From positions 1-33,426 of the forward strand of contig JAKVKI010000020.1 in assembly GCA_022486585.1 (NCBI GenBank): DNA of 33,426 nt, read 5' to 3'. A program made the translations under genes and the position numbers. Within the stretch, counting starts at the first letter, position 1. Each line of letters begins with the position of its first letter. Of this stretch, positions 6,874 to 15,430 are shown one piece after another. The DNA is from Megasphaera sp. Lineage in GTDB: Bacteria; Bacillota; Negativicutes; Veillonellales; Megasphaeraceae. The notes beneath the pieces were generated by a model. That model had not been told where the DNA came from, did no database searches, and saw only the letters and a list, made by a program, of their open reading frames with translations.

Positions 6874-8358
6874 CTATTTTTGCGGAGCCCGTTCATATAC
6901 GACCCATTGGCCGCATCGCTTAATCCATTTCCAATTGCCATCTGATGCGACTTCTTCTTCGAACTTGGCTTCACTACCGCTGTGGACGACAGTGATCATC
7001 GTCTTATCTTCAGGAATTTCTTCAATAGCCATAAAAGGCATGACATTTTTTGCATTCCAGTTCATTTTCCCTGGTAACAGATTTTGAATATCATCGGCAT
7101 ACTTCAAGCGATATGGTGTCGTATCTGAGTAATATGCCAGCGATACAGGATACCTGCCACCATATACGGCAACACATGTATTCTCCCCAGCCAGCTGACG
7201 CACTACAGCTGCTGCATCTTCTGCCGATGCTTGCCGGCACTGCGGGATGCCGATAAACAACGACGAGACTACATAGAAGACAAACATAATACTTGTCACG
7301 ACTTTCACAGCCTTCAAATGATACCGTAAATATGCGGCAAAACCGATGACTACGGGAATCGTATATGGCATCGTATAGGTCATGTACTTCGTCGCAATGA
7401 GTTCATACATAATGACTACGACAGCACCCCAAGAAATGAGGAATTGCTGGCGCATATCCAATACAGGCAGGTTCTCCCGATGAATCCACTGACGCAACCG
7501 TGTCTTTATATGATATCGTTTTGCTGCCATAGGCAACGTACATACCCAAGGCAGGAATCCTAAAAGAAAGATAAGGATGTAATAGTACCATACATTTTGA
7601 TTAGGGTGTTCTGATACGGTAGCCCGCAATATATTATGAATACCAAGGAAACCAAACAGAAAATCACGGCCATGAGTCATATACATGGGGCCATACCAGA
7701 CAGCCGTGAGCAGGAAAAATAATAACAGACCTGTAATCATGTGCATATGAAGCAAGGTCTTCAAATCCCGGCGCCATGCCAAGAATACAAGGATAATGAT
7801 ACCTGGCTGGACCAGACCAACAGGCCCCTTTGTAAGGACCGCTACTGCCGCCATAGCATAGGCCACATAATACAACCACGGCCGATGTTCGCTATAGGCG
7901 ATATAAAAAGCGATCAGCGTCGCTGAAAAAGACACAAAGAGTGTCATATCAGTAATAATAGCTTTAGAAATATAAAAATATTCCAATGATGTGACGAGGA
8001 CAGATGATGCTACTAACGCCATCGTTTTATCATAAATACGTCGCGTAAAGAAATAGGTAAGCCCTACGCCAGCTATAGCAAATACAGCTGGGAAAAATCT
8101 GGCAGCAAAACTAGTAAATCCGAAAATATTAAAAGCCGCAATAAGTTCCCAATAAAACATGATCGGCTTATCATACCAAAAATTACCGAAAATACGTGGT
8201 GACATATAATCGCCAGCTTGTATCATTTCCTTAGCTGTCAGGACATAATTCGATTCCACTGGGTCTGTTACGGCCAAGGCACTATTACCCACAAAGGCAA
8301 GGACAAGCGTGATAAATACTAATATCCAAACCTCTTTGTTCTTTTTCCATATATCCAT
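6874..8358 (-). CDS. GT39/ArnT-like membrane glycosyltransferase
   Basis: A 494-residue multispanning membrane protein of the PMT/ArnT group, which uses a polyprenyl-phosphate sugar on the outer face of the inner membrane. The first periplasmic loop holds the conserved acidic motif in TDPVESNYVLTAKEM and the following GNFWYDKPIMFYWE. About ten hydrophobic helices follow, then a soluble C-terminal domain from about residue 375 to the end. The ATG at 8358 (MDIWKKNKEVW) gives a normal first helix and has AAAGTGG upstream; a TTG ten codons earlier has no ribosome site. It follows the epimerase gene by 41 bases in the same direction, so the two may supply and transfer a sugar onto lipid A, a glycan or a protein. 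The exact donor and acceptor cannot be told. Confidence 0.85.
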   Translation of the reverse strand: MDIWKKNKEVWILVFITLVLAFVGNSALAVTDPVESNYVLTAKEMIQAGDYMSPRIFGNFWYDKPIMFYWELIAAFNIFGFTSFAARFFPAVFAIAGVGLTYFFTRRIYDKTMALVASSVLVTSLEYFYISKAIITDMTLFVSFSATLIAFYIAYSEHRPWLYYVAYAMAAVAVLTKGPVGLVQPGIIILVFLAWRRDLKTLLHMHMITGLLLFFLLTAVWYGPMYMTHGRDFLFGFLGIHNILRATVSEHPNQNVWYYYILIFLLGFLPWVCTLPMAAKRYHIKTRLRQWIHRENLPVLDMRQQFLISWGAVVVIMYELIATKYMTYTMPYTIPVVIGFAAYLRYHLKAVKVVTSIMFVFYVVSSLFIGIPQCRQASAEDAAAVVRQLAGENTCVAVYGGRYPVSLAYYSDTTPYRLKYADDIQNLLPGKMNWNAKNVMPFMAIEEIPEDKTMITVVHSGSEAKFEEEVASDGNWKWIKRCGQWVVYERAPQK

Positions 8359-8399
8359 AAGACACCACTTTCTTAAAATGACGAGCAATCAACATAGTT

Positions 8400-9323
8400 T
8401 TAATGTGTAGAAAAATACTGATACGTCCGAATCAGACCTTCGGTCAGTGTCATTTCTGGTTCCCAGGGCAAGTCCTGCCTGGCTTTGGTATTACAGAGAA
8501 CGGAACGATAAATATCCCCATCCCGTACCGATTCATAAGCGGGATGCAACGACTTATGTGAAATGATTTCCAACTGTTTCAAAATATCCATCAAGGGCAC
8601 TTCTGTTGCTGTGCTAAGATTGTACATCGTATTGACGGCAACGGTCTTCAATGCGGCTATGATGCCCCTTACAATATCGCCTACGTAAATATAATCTCGA
8701 GACTGACTGCCGTTACCATAAATGGTAATAGGCAGATTCTTTGCCGCTCGTTTGGCAAAAATATCAATGACACCGCCTTCATCATCGACTTCAGCTCGTT
8801 CACCATAGACATTAGCAAAACGGAGAACAACGTAATCCATATTAAAATACTGATGATACAACTCACAATACGATTCTGCAGTCACTTTGCTGCGGCCATA
8901 AAAGGATATAGGCTGCAATGGCTCCGTCTCTTTGACAGGCTGTGACGTTTCTGGCGGATTACCATAAGCTGCTGCCGTCGAAGCTAGAATGATACGTTGG
9001 ACACCACACAAGCGGCAGCCTTCCAGTACGTTGACCGTTCCCATAATGTTGGAATTAGCATCCATAGCCGGCTGTCGTACGGATATATCGACACGCGTCT
9101 GGGCCGCGAGATGAACGACGGCATCAAAAGAACCTCGTTGCATGATTTCATGAAGTACGGGACTTAGGATATCGAGCATGACGAAATGCACCCCATCAGG
9201 CACATTAGATCGCAGACCGTGCCGCAAATCATCGACGACTGTAACTGTATGGCCTGCATCAAGGAGGGCCGGAACCAAATGGGAACCGATGAATCCAGCT
9301 CCGCCAGTAACGAGAATACGCAT
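8400..9323 (-). CDS. NAD-dependent sugar-nucleotide epimerase (UDP-glucose 4-epimerase-like)
   Basis: A 307-residue extended short-chain dehydrogenase. The Rossmann motif TGGAGFIGSH lies at 6-15, the acidic residue for the NAD ribose in VVDDL, and the catalytic YGRSK (Tyr-x3-Lys) in the middle, preceded by the ASTAAAYG serine/threonine region. It most resembles the GalE family of UDP-glucose 4-epimerases, but related dehydratases share these motifs, so no symbol is given. The start at 9323 has GAAGGA 6 bases upstream. It appears to head a two-gene unit with the GT39 gene. The upstream gap to 9443 is AT-rich with a TATACT-like box but no convincing -35. Confidence 0.87.
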   Translation of the reverse strand: MRILVTGGAGFIGSHLVPALLDAGHTVTVVDDLRHGLRSNVPDGVHFVMLDILSPVLHEIMQRGSFDAVVHLAAQTRVDISVRQPAMDANSNIMGTVNVLEGCRLCGVQRIILASTAAAYGNPPETSQPVKETEPLQPISFYGRSKVTAESYCELYHQYFNMDYVVLRFANVYGERAEVDDEGGVIDIFAKRAAKNLPITIYGNGSQSRDYIYVGDIVRGIIAALKTVAVNTMYNLSTATEVPLMDILKQLEIISHKSLHPAYESVRDGDIYRSVLCNTKARQDLPWEPEMTLTEGLIRTYQYFSTH

Positions 9324-9443
9324 ATATATCCTTCTTTCTCTGCTATAACAACAGTAATGTTCTATGTACTGAATAAAGTATATAAGATAAATTTAAACAA
9401 TTTATTAACAAACATAAAAGGATGAGTAAAAGTACAATAAACG

Positions 9444-9474
9444 AAAAAAAGAGCGTCCCCAAAGGACACTCTTT
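9444..9474 (-). terminator. Terminator at the end of the ECF-kinase-radical SAM unit
   Basis: On the minus strand an 11-pair stem (AAAGAGTGTCC with GGACGCTCTTT, one G-U pair) with a 5-base loop ends in seven T. It lies 16 bases after the stop of the 52-residue ORF. Confidence 0.9.
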
Positions 9475-9489
9475 CCCGACTGCTTCGGA

Positions 9490-9648
9490 TTATTTCAGAT
9501 TCAATTTTGCTATTTGCCGGAGCCAGTTCTGGATGAATTGTTCTGACCGGCCGTGATGACGCATTTTTTCCATTTCTTTGAGGGTAATCGTATCTTTCAT
9601 GAGTACCTTCATCATTTGTTCCAGACGATTTTCGTCCTGTTCGTCCAT
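9490..9648 (-). CDS. Small 52-residue charged protein (unknown)
   Basis: A short gene with an excellent ribosome site (AGGAGG, 5 bases before the ATG at 9646-9648), lying 14 bases after the radical SAM gene and just before its terminator. The product, beginning MDEQDENRLEQMMKVLMKDT, is rich in Glu, Lys, Met and Gln and is probably alpha-helical, with no signal peptide or membrane segment. It is not recognised. Position and ribosome site argue that it is translated from the same mRNA as the radical SAM protein. A longer ORF on the same strand in another frame (9362-9742) covers it but runs through the terminator and lacks coding character. Confidence 0.72.
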   Translation of the reverse strand: MDEQDENRLEQMMKVLMKDTITLKEMEKMRHHGRSEQFIQNWLRQIAKLNLK

Positions 9649-9662
9649 AACTGCCTCCTGTA

Positions 9663-10322
9663 TTACTTATCTTCGTACACGCGGACACGCAGCTGCAGCC
9701 CCCGCTTCTGACAGATAGCACGGCATTTTTTGATTTCTTCACTGTCTTCTACGTGATCTACGACAGTGAGGACGACCTGAGGAACATACTGCTTACAGCG
9801 CTGGGCAAAATCCAGCATAGTATCATATGACGGCAACCCGAATTGGCTTCGCGTCAATTCCAAATAGCGTTCTTTATTGGAGGCATTCATACTGATGGAG
9901 ATCGTATCGACAAGGCCCTTCCCAAAATCAGGTGCCGTATCCCGGCCATACGCCAAATCAGATAAGCCATTCGTATTGATACGCGTCGTCACACCGGCAT
10001 GATTTTGTTTTATATATGCCAGTAGTACCTTCATATCGTCTAAACGGCATGTCGGTTCGCCAAAGCCACAAAAAACGACTTCCTGGATATACTGCCACGG
10101 CAGTGCTGCTAACTCTTGTTGCACTTCCGCTACAGTCGGTTCCTGTTTTAGCCATAAAGTCATGCTTTCATCCATATGCTTCAAGCTTCGCAGACAGAAG
10201 GTACAGTTACAGGTACAACGATTGGTCAGATTCACATAGATGCTGCGTTTTCCCTGAGGCTGACGCTTCAGGCTTTCGGCAAACGTAATATATTCTCCCT
10301 GATCATATACGTAGATTATCAT
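9663..10322 (-). CDS. Radical SAM protein, TatD-associated type
   Basis: A 219-residue radical S-adenosylmethionine enzyme. The cluster motif C-x3-C-x2-C is Cys36, Cys40 and Cys43 in NRCTCNCTFC, with an extra Cys38. GFGEPT at 86-91 and a following TRINTNG match the SAM-binding strands. The short length and the sequence ending in RVRVYEDK fit the family often found beside tatD in Firmicutes; no tatD is next to it here. The substrate is unknown. The start at 10322 has AGGGGG 9 bases upstream. It follows the kinase gene by 43 bases and precedes the 52-residue ORF by 14, so all are probably one transcript. Confidence 0.87.
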   Translation of the reverse strand: MIIYVYDQGEYITFAESLKRQPQGKRSIYVNLTNRCTCNCTFCLRSLKHMDESMTLWLKQEPTVAEVQQELAALPWQYIQEVVFCGFGEPTCRLDDMKVLLAYIKQNHAGVTTRINTNGLSDLAYGRDTAPDFGKGLVDTISISMNASNKERYLELTRSQFGLPSYDTMLDFAQRCKQYVPQVVLTVVDHVEDSEEIKKCRAICQKRGLQLRVRVYEDK

Positions 10323-10365
10323 GTTGAATTCCCCCTGTAGGTTGGATTATTGAAAAACGAATTTG

Positions 10366-11193
10366 TTATTTTAAATCAGTCAAAAACTCTTCAAAGGCCA
10401 AACCGCAGTTATGCGGCAAATCAAGTTCTTCCGTGTACACCATCGCTTTACTGATAAAGTCTGCCGCTGTATGGACGGCATAAGACAAGGTATTGCCACG
10501 AACGATGAGCGCACCTACAATAGCAGTGAAGACATCACCCGTGCCAGACCGGTCACTGCCTATTTTCTTTACCTTTAATATTTCCGGTTCTTTTCCCCGT
10601 TCATACATATAATTATCGAGATAGTCTCCCTCATGGATCCCTGTCAGGACGATTTGCGACGGCCCTTGTGCTGCCAGTGCTTCTGTCATCGCCTGCAACT
10701 GCCGGGCTGAAACGATGCCTTCATGCGGATATTCTATACCGAGAAGACGGCAGGCTTCTGTCAGATTCGGCGTAATGACATCGGCATATGCCAGGAGATC
10801 ACGCATTGCATGACATAGTTCTTCCGTATATGAGGAGTAAAGCTCCCCATAATCGCCCATGACGGGATCAATAATCACTTTAGTATCTTTTTTCTTGAAT
10901 TCTTTAATGAATGCAATCACGATATCGATCTGCTCTACTGAATTGAGGAATCCTGTACAGATACCGTCAAACGTGACGTTATTGTCTTTCCAGCTCTGAA
11001 TATATGGTATCATACGTTCTGTATAATCATCAATATAATACGTCGGAAATCCTGTATGGACGGCTAAAATAGCTGTCGGCAACGGACAAGCTTGTATCTT
11101 TAACGCCGATATGAGTGGCAGTTGTACAGCAATAGAACAACGGCCGTATCCTGTAATATCATTGATAAGAGCAATTTTTTTCTGATGGATCAT
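10366..11193 (-). CDS. Pyridoxal/pyridoxamine-type kinase (ribokinase superfamily)
   Basis: A 275-residue PfkB/ribokinase-fold kinase resembling PdxY-type pyridoxamine kinases, which make vitamin B6 phosphates from ATP. Evidence is the N-terminal INDITGYGRCS and CPLPTAIL...HTGFPTYY substrate region, DPVMGDYG in the middle and GSDRSGTGDVF with the catalytic Asp near the C-terminal third. The start at 11193 has GAGGGG about 6 bases upstream. It follows an ECF S-component by 22 bases, and this pairing suggests uptake followed by phosphate trapping of a B6 vitamer. Substrate is inferred from family and context; hydroxymethylpyrimidine kinases are related, so this is not certain. Confidence 0.85.
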   Translation of the reverse strand: MIHQKKIALINDITGYGRCSIAVQLPLISALKIQACPLPTAILAVHTGFPTYYIDDYTERMIPYIQSWKDNNVTFDGICTGFLNSVEQIDIVIAFIKEFKKKDTKVIIDPVMGDYGELYSSYTEELCHAMRDLLAYADVITPNLTEACRLLGIEYPHEGIVSARQLQAMTEALAAQGPSQIVLTGIHEGDYLDNYMYERGKEPEILKVKKIGSDRSGTGDVFTAIVGALIVRGNTLSYAVHTAADFISKAMVYTEELDLPHNCGLAFEEFLTDLK

Positions 11194-11215
11194 CGGTTCC
11201 CCTCGATTTCTATCA

Positions 11216-11749
11216 TTATATCTTGTGGAAATTGAACTTTTGCAATGCTGCTCCAGCTGCTAAGGCAACGGCTATATTAATGACACCTTCACCAATAAGG
11301 CCAGGGATCATCGCCGTACTGGCAGCCATACTGCCATAGAGAATACCGCCAGCAACAGTATAAGAAAATACCATCCAAACTGCTGACAGCAAAAATGCCG
11401 CAATGGTCCGCAACGAAAGTATACGCCATGTCCCTCGTTCCGGGCGGATGACAGCAAAAACGGATTCGACCATGATCCATTTGATAATCAGCGTCGGCAC
11501 AATCCAAATGGGAAATCCCCCAATGAGATCAGATAATGCTGAACCGGCAGAAGCTGCCACTGCTGATTCACGACGTCCGGCAAAGAGGACCGTCATAAAA
11601 ATAACGGCATCTCCTAAATGAGCATATCCCAACGGAATAGGAATACGGGGCAGAAACGTCATGATAAAGATAATAGCCGTCAGGACAGCTGTTGTCGTAA
11701 TCGTCCGCGTTGAAACAGCGCGTTTTTGTAACATTGAATTTGATTGCAT
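11216..11749 (-). CDS. ECF transporter substrate-binding (S) component
   Basis: A 177-residue membrane protein with about five to six hydrophobic helices. The segment IPIPLGYAHLGDAVIFM followed by an Ala/Gly-rich helix is typical of ECF S-components of the PF07155 type. These proteins bind one vitamin and share an EcfA-EcfA'-EcfT energising module; no such module is in the window, so a group II arrangement with a distant module is likely. The start at 11749 is set by AGGAGG 7 bases upstream; an in-frame extension to 11803 lacks one. The next gene is a B6-type kinase, so pyridoxine, pyridoxamine or pyridoxal is the inferred cargo. A strong promoter is at 11827-11855. Confidence 0.83.
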   Translation of the reverse strand: MQSNSMLQKRAVSTRTITTTAVLTAIIFIMTFLPRIPIPLGYAHLGDAVIFMTVLFAGRRESAVAASAGSALSDLIGGFPIWIVPTLIIKWIMVESVFAVIRPERGTWRILSLRTIAAFLLSAVWMVFSYTVAGGILYGSMAASTAMIPGLIGEGVINIAVALAAGAALQKFNFHKI

Positions 11750-11826
11750 AGTATTTCCTCCTCGTGGATAGTAAATACTACGTTGGCCAATGTAATATTC
11801 CATGAATACTTGTAAATCTGTACTTA

Positions 11827-11855
11827 ATTATATTCCAAAATAACGCGTATGTAAA
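11827..11855 (-). promoter_or_regulatory. Sigma-A-type promoter of the ECF-kinase-radical SAM unit
   Basis: On the minus strand TTTACA (11850-11855) is 17 bases from a consensus TATAAT (11827-11832). The predicted start near 11820 leaves a leader of about 70 bases with no recognisable riboswitch. Confidence 0.78.
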
Positions 11856-11883
11856 TGAGACAGATTGCGGTTTTTCTGTACTG

Positions 11884-11910
11884 AAAAAGGCTTCCCGAAG
11901 GAAGCCCTTT
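11884..11910 (-). terminator. Terminator after cvfB
   Basis: On the minus strand GGCTTCC-TTCG-GGAAGCC, a 7-pair stem with a UUCG tetraloop, is followed by five T. It begins right after the cvfB stop codon and closes the obg-to-cvfB unit. Confidence 0.92.
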
Positions 11911-12810
11911 CTATGGTTCCGTATGTTCTGTATGTTCAGTAACATCGATACTGTCGGCATCCAAATAGGTCCAGCCGTCTTGCTGATGGATTTGATGTTC
12001 TTTCATGAGATGGCCCATGGCCCGCTTAAAAGCAGCCTTACTGAGACCAAATTTAGCCTGAATGACTGGTGGAGCTGTTTTATCGCCATAAGGCATTTTC
12101 CCATTCCGCTGTTTTAGGAATTCGAGGATTTTTTCGCTATCGCCAGTCATGGCATTTTCCTTTGTCTGTCGCAAGGAAATATTGATACGACCGTCTTCGC
12201 GAATATAGGTGATACGCCCTTTGATAATCTGACCGATCAGTATCGGCCCTAGAAATTCACTGCGATGAAGGAAGGCAATCCACCGTTCGCGGGTCATCAA
12301 ATAAGCCCCTTGTTCAGTCATATTGTAGATGGCCCCTTCGACCCAGTCGCCGATTTTAGCTTCTGTAGCAGCTCTGGAAGCACGACGCATTTCATCTTCT
12401 ACTTCCATTGACACAGCCAGGCGGTGCGATTTATCTTCGTATAGTTTCACCCATACATATTCGCCTTCTTTAGGACGGCCCTTCATTTCAGCAAAAGGCA
12501 TGAATATACCCCGTTCCGTACCTACATCGACAAAAGCACCGAATCGCGTCGTATTAATGACCGGTGCATAACCGATCTGACCGATTTTTATTTTTGGCAG
12601 ACGCATACTCGCTGTCAGCCGGCCATTAGGGTCATGATATAAGAAAACAGTAACGGCATCACCGATTTTGACTGGATCAGTCTGCTGATTCTTATGGAGG
12701 AGTATATCATCGTTCGTATTTCCTGTACCGCCGTTCAAGAACGCTCCCATATCGCTCGTACGAAGAACTTCCAACGTAGCAATACTGTTTTCTTGTAATA
12801 ATGACGTCAT
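11911..12810 (-). CDS. cvfB: S1-domain RNA-binding protein of the CvfB/YitL family
   Basis: A 299-residue protein with tandem S1-like beta-barrels at about 8-68, 73-135 (IGYAPVINTTRFGAFVDVGTERGIFMP) and 150-215, then a winged-helix domain at about 225-285 (ILEFLKQRNGKMPYGDKTAP...WTYLD). This order is that of CvfB (conserved virulence factor B), an RNA-binding regulator in Firmicutes. The start at 12810 comes one base after the rsfS stop codon and has AAGGTG 7 bases upstream, so translation is probably coupled; an in-frame extension would overlap rsfS. The last residues are repetitive (TEHTEHTEP). It is the last gene before a strong terminator. Confidence 0.87.
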   Translation of the reverse strand: MTSLLQENSIATLEVLRTSDMGAFLNGGTGNTNDDILLHKNQQTDPVKIGDAVTVFLYHDPNGRLTASMRLPKIKIGQIGYAPVINTTRFGAFVDVGTERGIFMPFAEMKGRPKEGEYVWVKLYEDKSHRLAVSMEVEDEMRRASRAATEAKIGDWVEGAIYNMTEQGAYLMTRERWIAFLHRSEFLGPILIGQIIKGRITYIREDGRINISLRQTKENAMTGDSEKILEFLKQRNGKMPYGDKTAPPVIQAKFGLSKAAFKRAMGHLMKEHQIHQQDGWTYLDADSIDVTEHTEHTEP

Positions 12811-12811
12811 G

Positions 12812-13189
12812 TTATTCACCTTCAAACGGAATTCGTTCGGCATCGCGCCATAAATTTTCTAAATCATAATAATTGCGATCATCTTCTACAAAAACATGTG
12901 CTATTACTTCACCGGCATCAATGAGGATCCATTTCCCAGCCCGATATCCTTCAACATGGCTGATATCATAGCCGTGTTTTTCCATCTGTTCTTCAATATT
13001 ATCGGCAATGCTCTGTGCCTGCCGGTTGTTACGAGCACTGCAAATAACGAAATAATCAGCCATCATAGATGATTCTTCCATATTGAGTGTGACAATATTC
13101 CAAGCTTTTTTATCACTGGCAGCTTGAGCTGCAATTTCATAACTTTTCATTTCATTGTTCTGTTTCGATACTTTTACTTCTAATGGCAT
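12812..13189 (-). CDS. rsfS: Ribosomal silencing factor RsfS
   Basis: A 125-residue member of the Iojap/RsfS family, which binds ribosomal protein uL14 and blocks subunit joining in starved cells. The core is seen in DYFVICSARNNRQAQSIADN and in DAGEVIAHVFVEDDRNYYDLENLW. The start at 13189 has AAGGAG 7 bases upstream. It follows the LCP gene by 26 bases and precedes cvfB by one base. The nadD-yqeK-LCP-rsfS order is common in Firmicutes and supports the call. Confidence 0.92.
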   Translation of the reverse strand: MPLEVKVSKQNNEMKSYEIAAQAASDKKAWNIVTLNMEESSMMADYFVICSARNNRQAQSIADNIEEQMEKHGYDISHVEGYRAGKWILIDAGEVIAHVFVEDDRNYYDLENLWRDAERIPFEGE

Positions 13190-13215
13190 TACGAGTCTCC
13201 TTTTTAACAATACAT

Positions 13216-14235
13216 TTATTTATCTTTATCTTTGGTTTCCGGATCTGGCGGCGTAGAAATAGCATTGTTTGTCGTACCAATGATTTTCTGTACTTCTACA
13301 GGGTCAAAGGTCCAGTAATCACTGCTGTTATCATTGCCCTCAGCACTACTGCGGGACAGTTCACCTGGCAGAATGTAGAAACTGATGTCATCAGCAGGAA
13401 CACTGCGAAAAGCAAAAGCTAATTTCGCCATTTCTTTAGCAGCAATATTAGAATCGACATTGTTCCAGAAGCGGTACATGAACAACATATTGGTAATGCC
13501 GAAATGCTGTTCTCTATCCGTATAGAATACTTTGACGAAGCGTTCTTGCCGCTGTGTCCGCGACAGATAGCCATCGCTGTCAATAGCACGCATATAGCCT
13601 AACGCTTCTGCACCATCCAATTTCTGATAGCCTTGGAACAGATTGATATCGGTTATGCCGTTGTCGTCAGCATGATACATGTTTTTTTCCACATACATCG
13701 GCAAACCACCGCTCATGTCGATCATTTTCGTGAAAGAATCACTTGTAAAGGCGGCATAATATGGAATAGGAATATGGAAAATATCCTCTACGACAGCCCT
13801 CGTCAGTGATAATCCGCCTTCAGCGTAGACATCTTGTAGTTCTTGAGCACCCTTTTGCTTACGTCCTTCTATTTTTGTGTTATCCGGCAGCATAATGAAA
13901 TCAATATGCTTTTTATCCTTGTTGACAGCGGCTACACCAATAAAATTCGCTTGTTTCGTATCCTTGTTATCAATGCCGACAATGAGGACATATAGGGGCA
14001 CATCAGGACTGGCTTGCGTGAAGGTACCGTCTGAGCCGCTGGGGATAGCATCGAGGCGGTTAGCTGTCTGGGCCTGCAAGGTCTGATAATGATTCCAGGC
14101 CAGTACGGCAAATACAATGGCCAACATGCAGACTACAAGCAGTCCGATAATACGGAACTTTGTACGATTTTTCGATGAAGACGAGTGTCTCTTTTTGATA
14201 GGTCTTTTCTTCTTCTTTGTATCGTTCATGGTCAT
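13216..14235 (-). CDS. LytR-CpsA-Psr (LCP) family cell-wall glycopolymer protein
   Basis: A 339-residue membrane protein with a very basic cytoplasmic tail (KKKKRPIKKRHSSSSKNRTK), one transmembrane helix at about 28-47 and an external LCP domain from about 78. LCP proteins move glycopolymers from lipid carriers to peptidoglycan or related acceptors. Landmarks include LPDNTKI, the GGLSLTRAVVEDIF helix, MIDMSGGLPMYVEKN, LDGAEALGYMRA and SRTQRQERF with its conserved Arg residues. The ATG at 14235 overlaps the yqeK stop codon (ATGA); an ATG two codons on is also possible because AAGG fits either. The C-tail is Asp/Lys-rich. In a diderm Firmicute its acceptor is not known. Confidence 0.85.
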   Translation of the reverse strand: MTMNDTKKKKRPIKKRHSSSSKNRTKFRIIGLLVVCMLAIVFAVLAWNHYQTLQAQTANRLDAIPSGSDGTFTQASPDVPLYVLIVGIDNKDTKQANFIGVAAVNKDKKHIDFIMLPDNTKIEGRKQKGAQELQDVYAEGGLSLTRAVVEDIFHIPIPYYAAFTSDSFTKMIDMSGGLPMYVEKNMYHADDNGITDINLFQGYQKLDGAEALGYMRAIDSDGYLSRTQRQERFVKVFYTDREQHFGITNMLFMYRFWNNVDSNIAAKEMAKLAFAFRSVPADDISFYILPGELSRSSAEGNDNSSDYWTFDPVEVQKIIGTTNNAISTPPDPETKDKDK

Positions 14236-14831
14236 GCCTTCCCCTGCAGTGATGCCATGTATTCGATTTGTCCGTTACGGTTGACGATGGTACCAACAAA
14301 AATAGTTTTTTTCTGTTCCAGCAAGTGGCTGATAGTCGAATCATATCCGGCTAAAACGGCTTCATCCAAATCGCTGGCAGCCAGCATCCGTAACTGTTCT
14401 ACACCATCAAAATCACGGTTCACTTCAATATAATCGGCTATAAAAATAATCTTTTCCAACAGTCCCATATGCACAGCCCCTGTCGTATGGTGTGCCAGCG
14501 AATCCAAGAGTTCTGTATCTGTCAAACCATATGTTTCTTTAGCTATAGTAACGGCTGCATAGCCATGGAGCAGGCTGCCGATAGACATGATGGCATCAGG
14601 CAGTGTATCACCAAAAGAACGCCGTGCCAGCGATTGCATATCCTGCAGAGGCAACTGTTTGGCTACATCATGGAGCAGGCCGGCTACTTCCGCTTTATCA
14701 GCGTCATAGCCATACTGCTGTGCCAATTTCCGTGCTGCTGCTGCAACACCGAGGATATGGGCATAACGATGTCCTGACAGATGGTGTTGCAGATCTATTT
14801 TGATCTTTTCTTTTAATCCTTTGTTGTACAT
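14232..14831 (-). CDS. yqeK: HD-domain diadenosine tetraphosphate hydrolase YqeK
   Basis: A 199-residue HD-superfamily phosphohydrolase. Metal ligands are visible as His25, His54-Asp55 (GLLHDVAK), His89, His114/115 (LAHHTTGA) and Asp133 (IADYIE). YqeK proteins split Ap4A symmetrically into two ADP. The start at 14831 lies inside the end of nadD (19-base overlap), and the stop overlaps the LCP start, which points to coupled translation. The ribosome site is weak (GGGG). NadD-YqeK neighbours, sometimes fused, are usual in Firmicutes. Confidence 0.9.
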   Translation of the reverse strand: MYNKGLKEKIKIDLQHHLSGHRYAHILGVAAAARKLAQQYGYDADKAEVAGLLHDVAKQLPLQDMQSLARRSFGDTLPDAIMSIGSLLHGYAAVTIAKETYGLTDTELLDSLAHHTTGAVHMGLLEKIIFIADYIEVNRDFDGVEQLRMLAASDLDEAVLAGYDSTISHLLEQKKTIFVGTIVNRNGQIEYMASLQGKA

Positions 14832-15430
14832 TGGTATACCCCATTTTTTTTAATATATTCGACAACAGCTGGCGGCATCATATAGCGCACTGATAAGCCG
14901 CTATGTATGCGGCGGCGCAAATCCGTCGAAGATATTTCCATGGTTGGCACAGTAAGCTTCAAGATATGCCGGCCTAATTCACCAAAGTGGGCAATGACAG
15001 GGCCAATCGCTTCTGTACCATCTGGACGAGTAGCACCGATAAATTGGCATAGCTGCAATATTTCTTCAGGATGGTACCAATTCGGCAAATCCTGTATCGT
15101 ATCCGTACCGGAAATGAAATAAAGGATATAGGACTGTCCATACATTTGGTTGAGGAACCGCAGCGTATCTACGGTATAAGAATTCCCCTTACGGCGCATT
15201 TCCATATCACTTACGGCAAAATACGGATTATCAGCTGTAGCCAGACGGACCATGGTCAGACGCTGTTGTGCTGTCGCTCCGTTGATTTTCTTATTTGGCG
15301 TACTGTACGAAGGTATGAACAAGATTCTGTCGAGATGGAATTGCTGTCTCGCCTCTTCAGCAATCATCAAGTGTCCCAGGTGGATTGGATTGAACGTCCC
15401 TCCCATAATCCCCAGCCTAGTGATTTCCAT
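14813..15430 (-). CDS. nadD: Nicotinate-nucleotide adenylyltransferase
   Basis: A 205-residue nucleotidyltransferase that joins nicotinate mononucleotide and ATP to deamido-NAD in NAD synthesis. It has the nucleotide-binding GGTFNPIHLGHL at 10-21 and the C-terminal ISSTDLRRRI that matches the family ISSTxIR motif. The ATG at 15430 follows GGGGAGGA at a longer than usual distance (about 14 bases); no better in-frame start is seen. Its first 14 bases overlap the small membrane ORF upstream, so coupling to that ORF could explain the poor spacing. Downstream it overlaps yqeK. Confidence 0.92.
   Translation of the reverse strand: MEITRLGIMGGTFNPIHLGHLMIAEEARQQFHLDRILFIPSYSTPNKKINGATAQQRLTMVRLATADNPYFAVSDMEMRRKGNSYTVDTLRFLNQMYGQSYILYFISGTDTIQDLPNWYHPEEILQLCQFIGATRPDGTEAIGPVIAHFGELGRHILKLTVPTMEISSTDLRRRIHSGLSVRYMMPPAVVEYIKKNGVYQCTTKD

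Noticed and set aside
9362-9742. 126-residue minus-strand ORF
   Set aside because: It crosses a strong terminator and overlaps both the radical SAM gene and the better supported 52-residue ORF.
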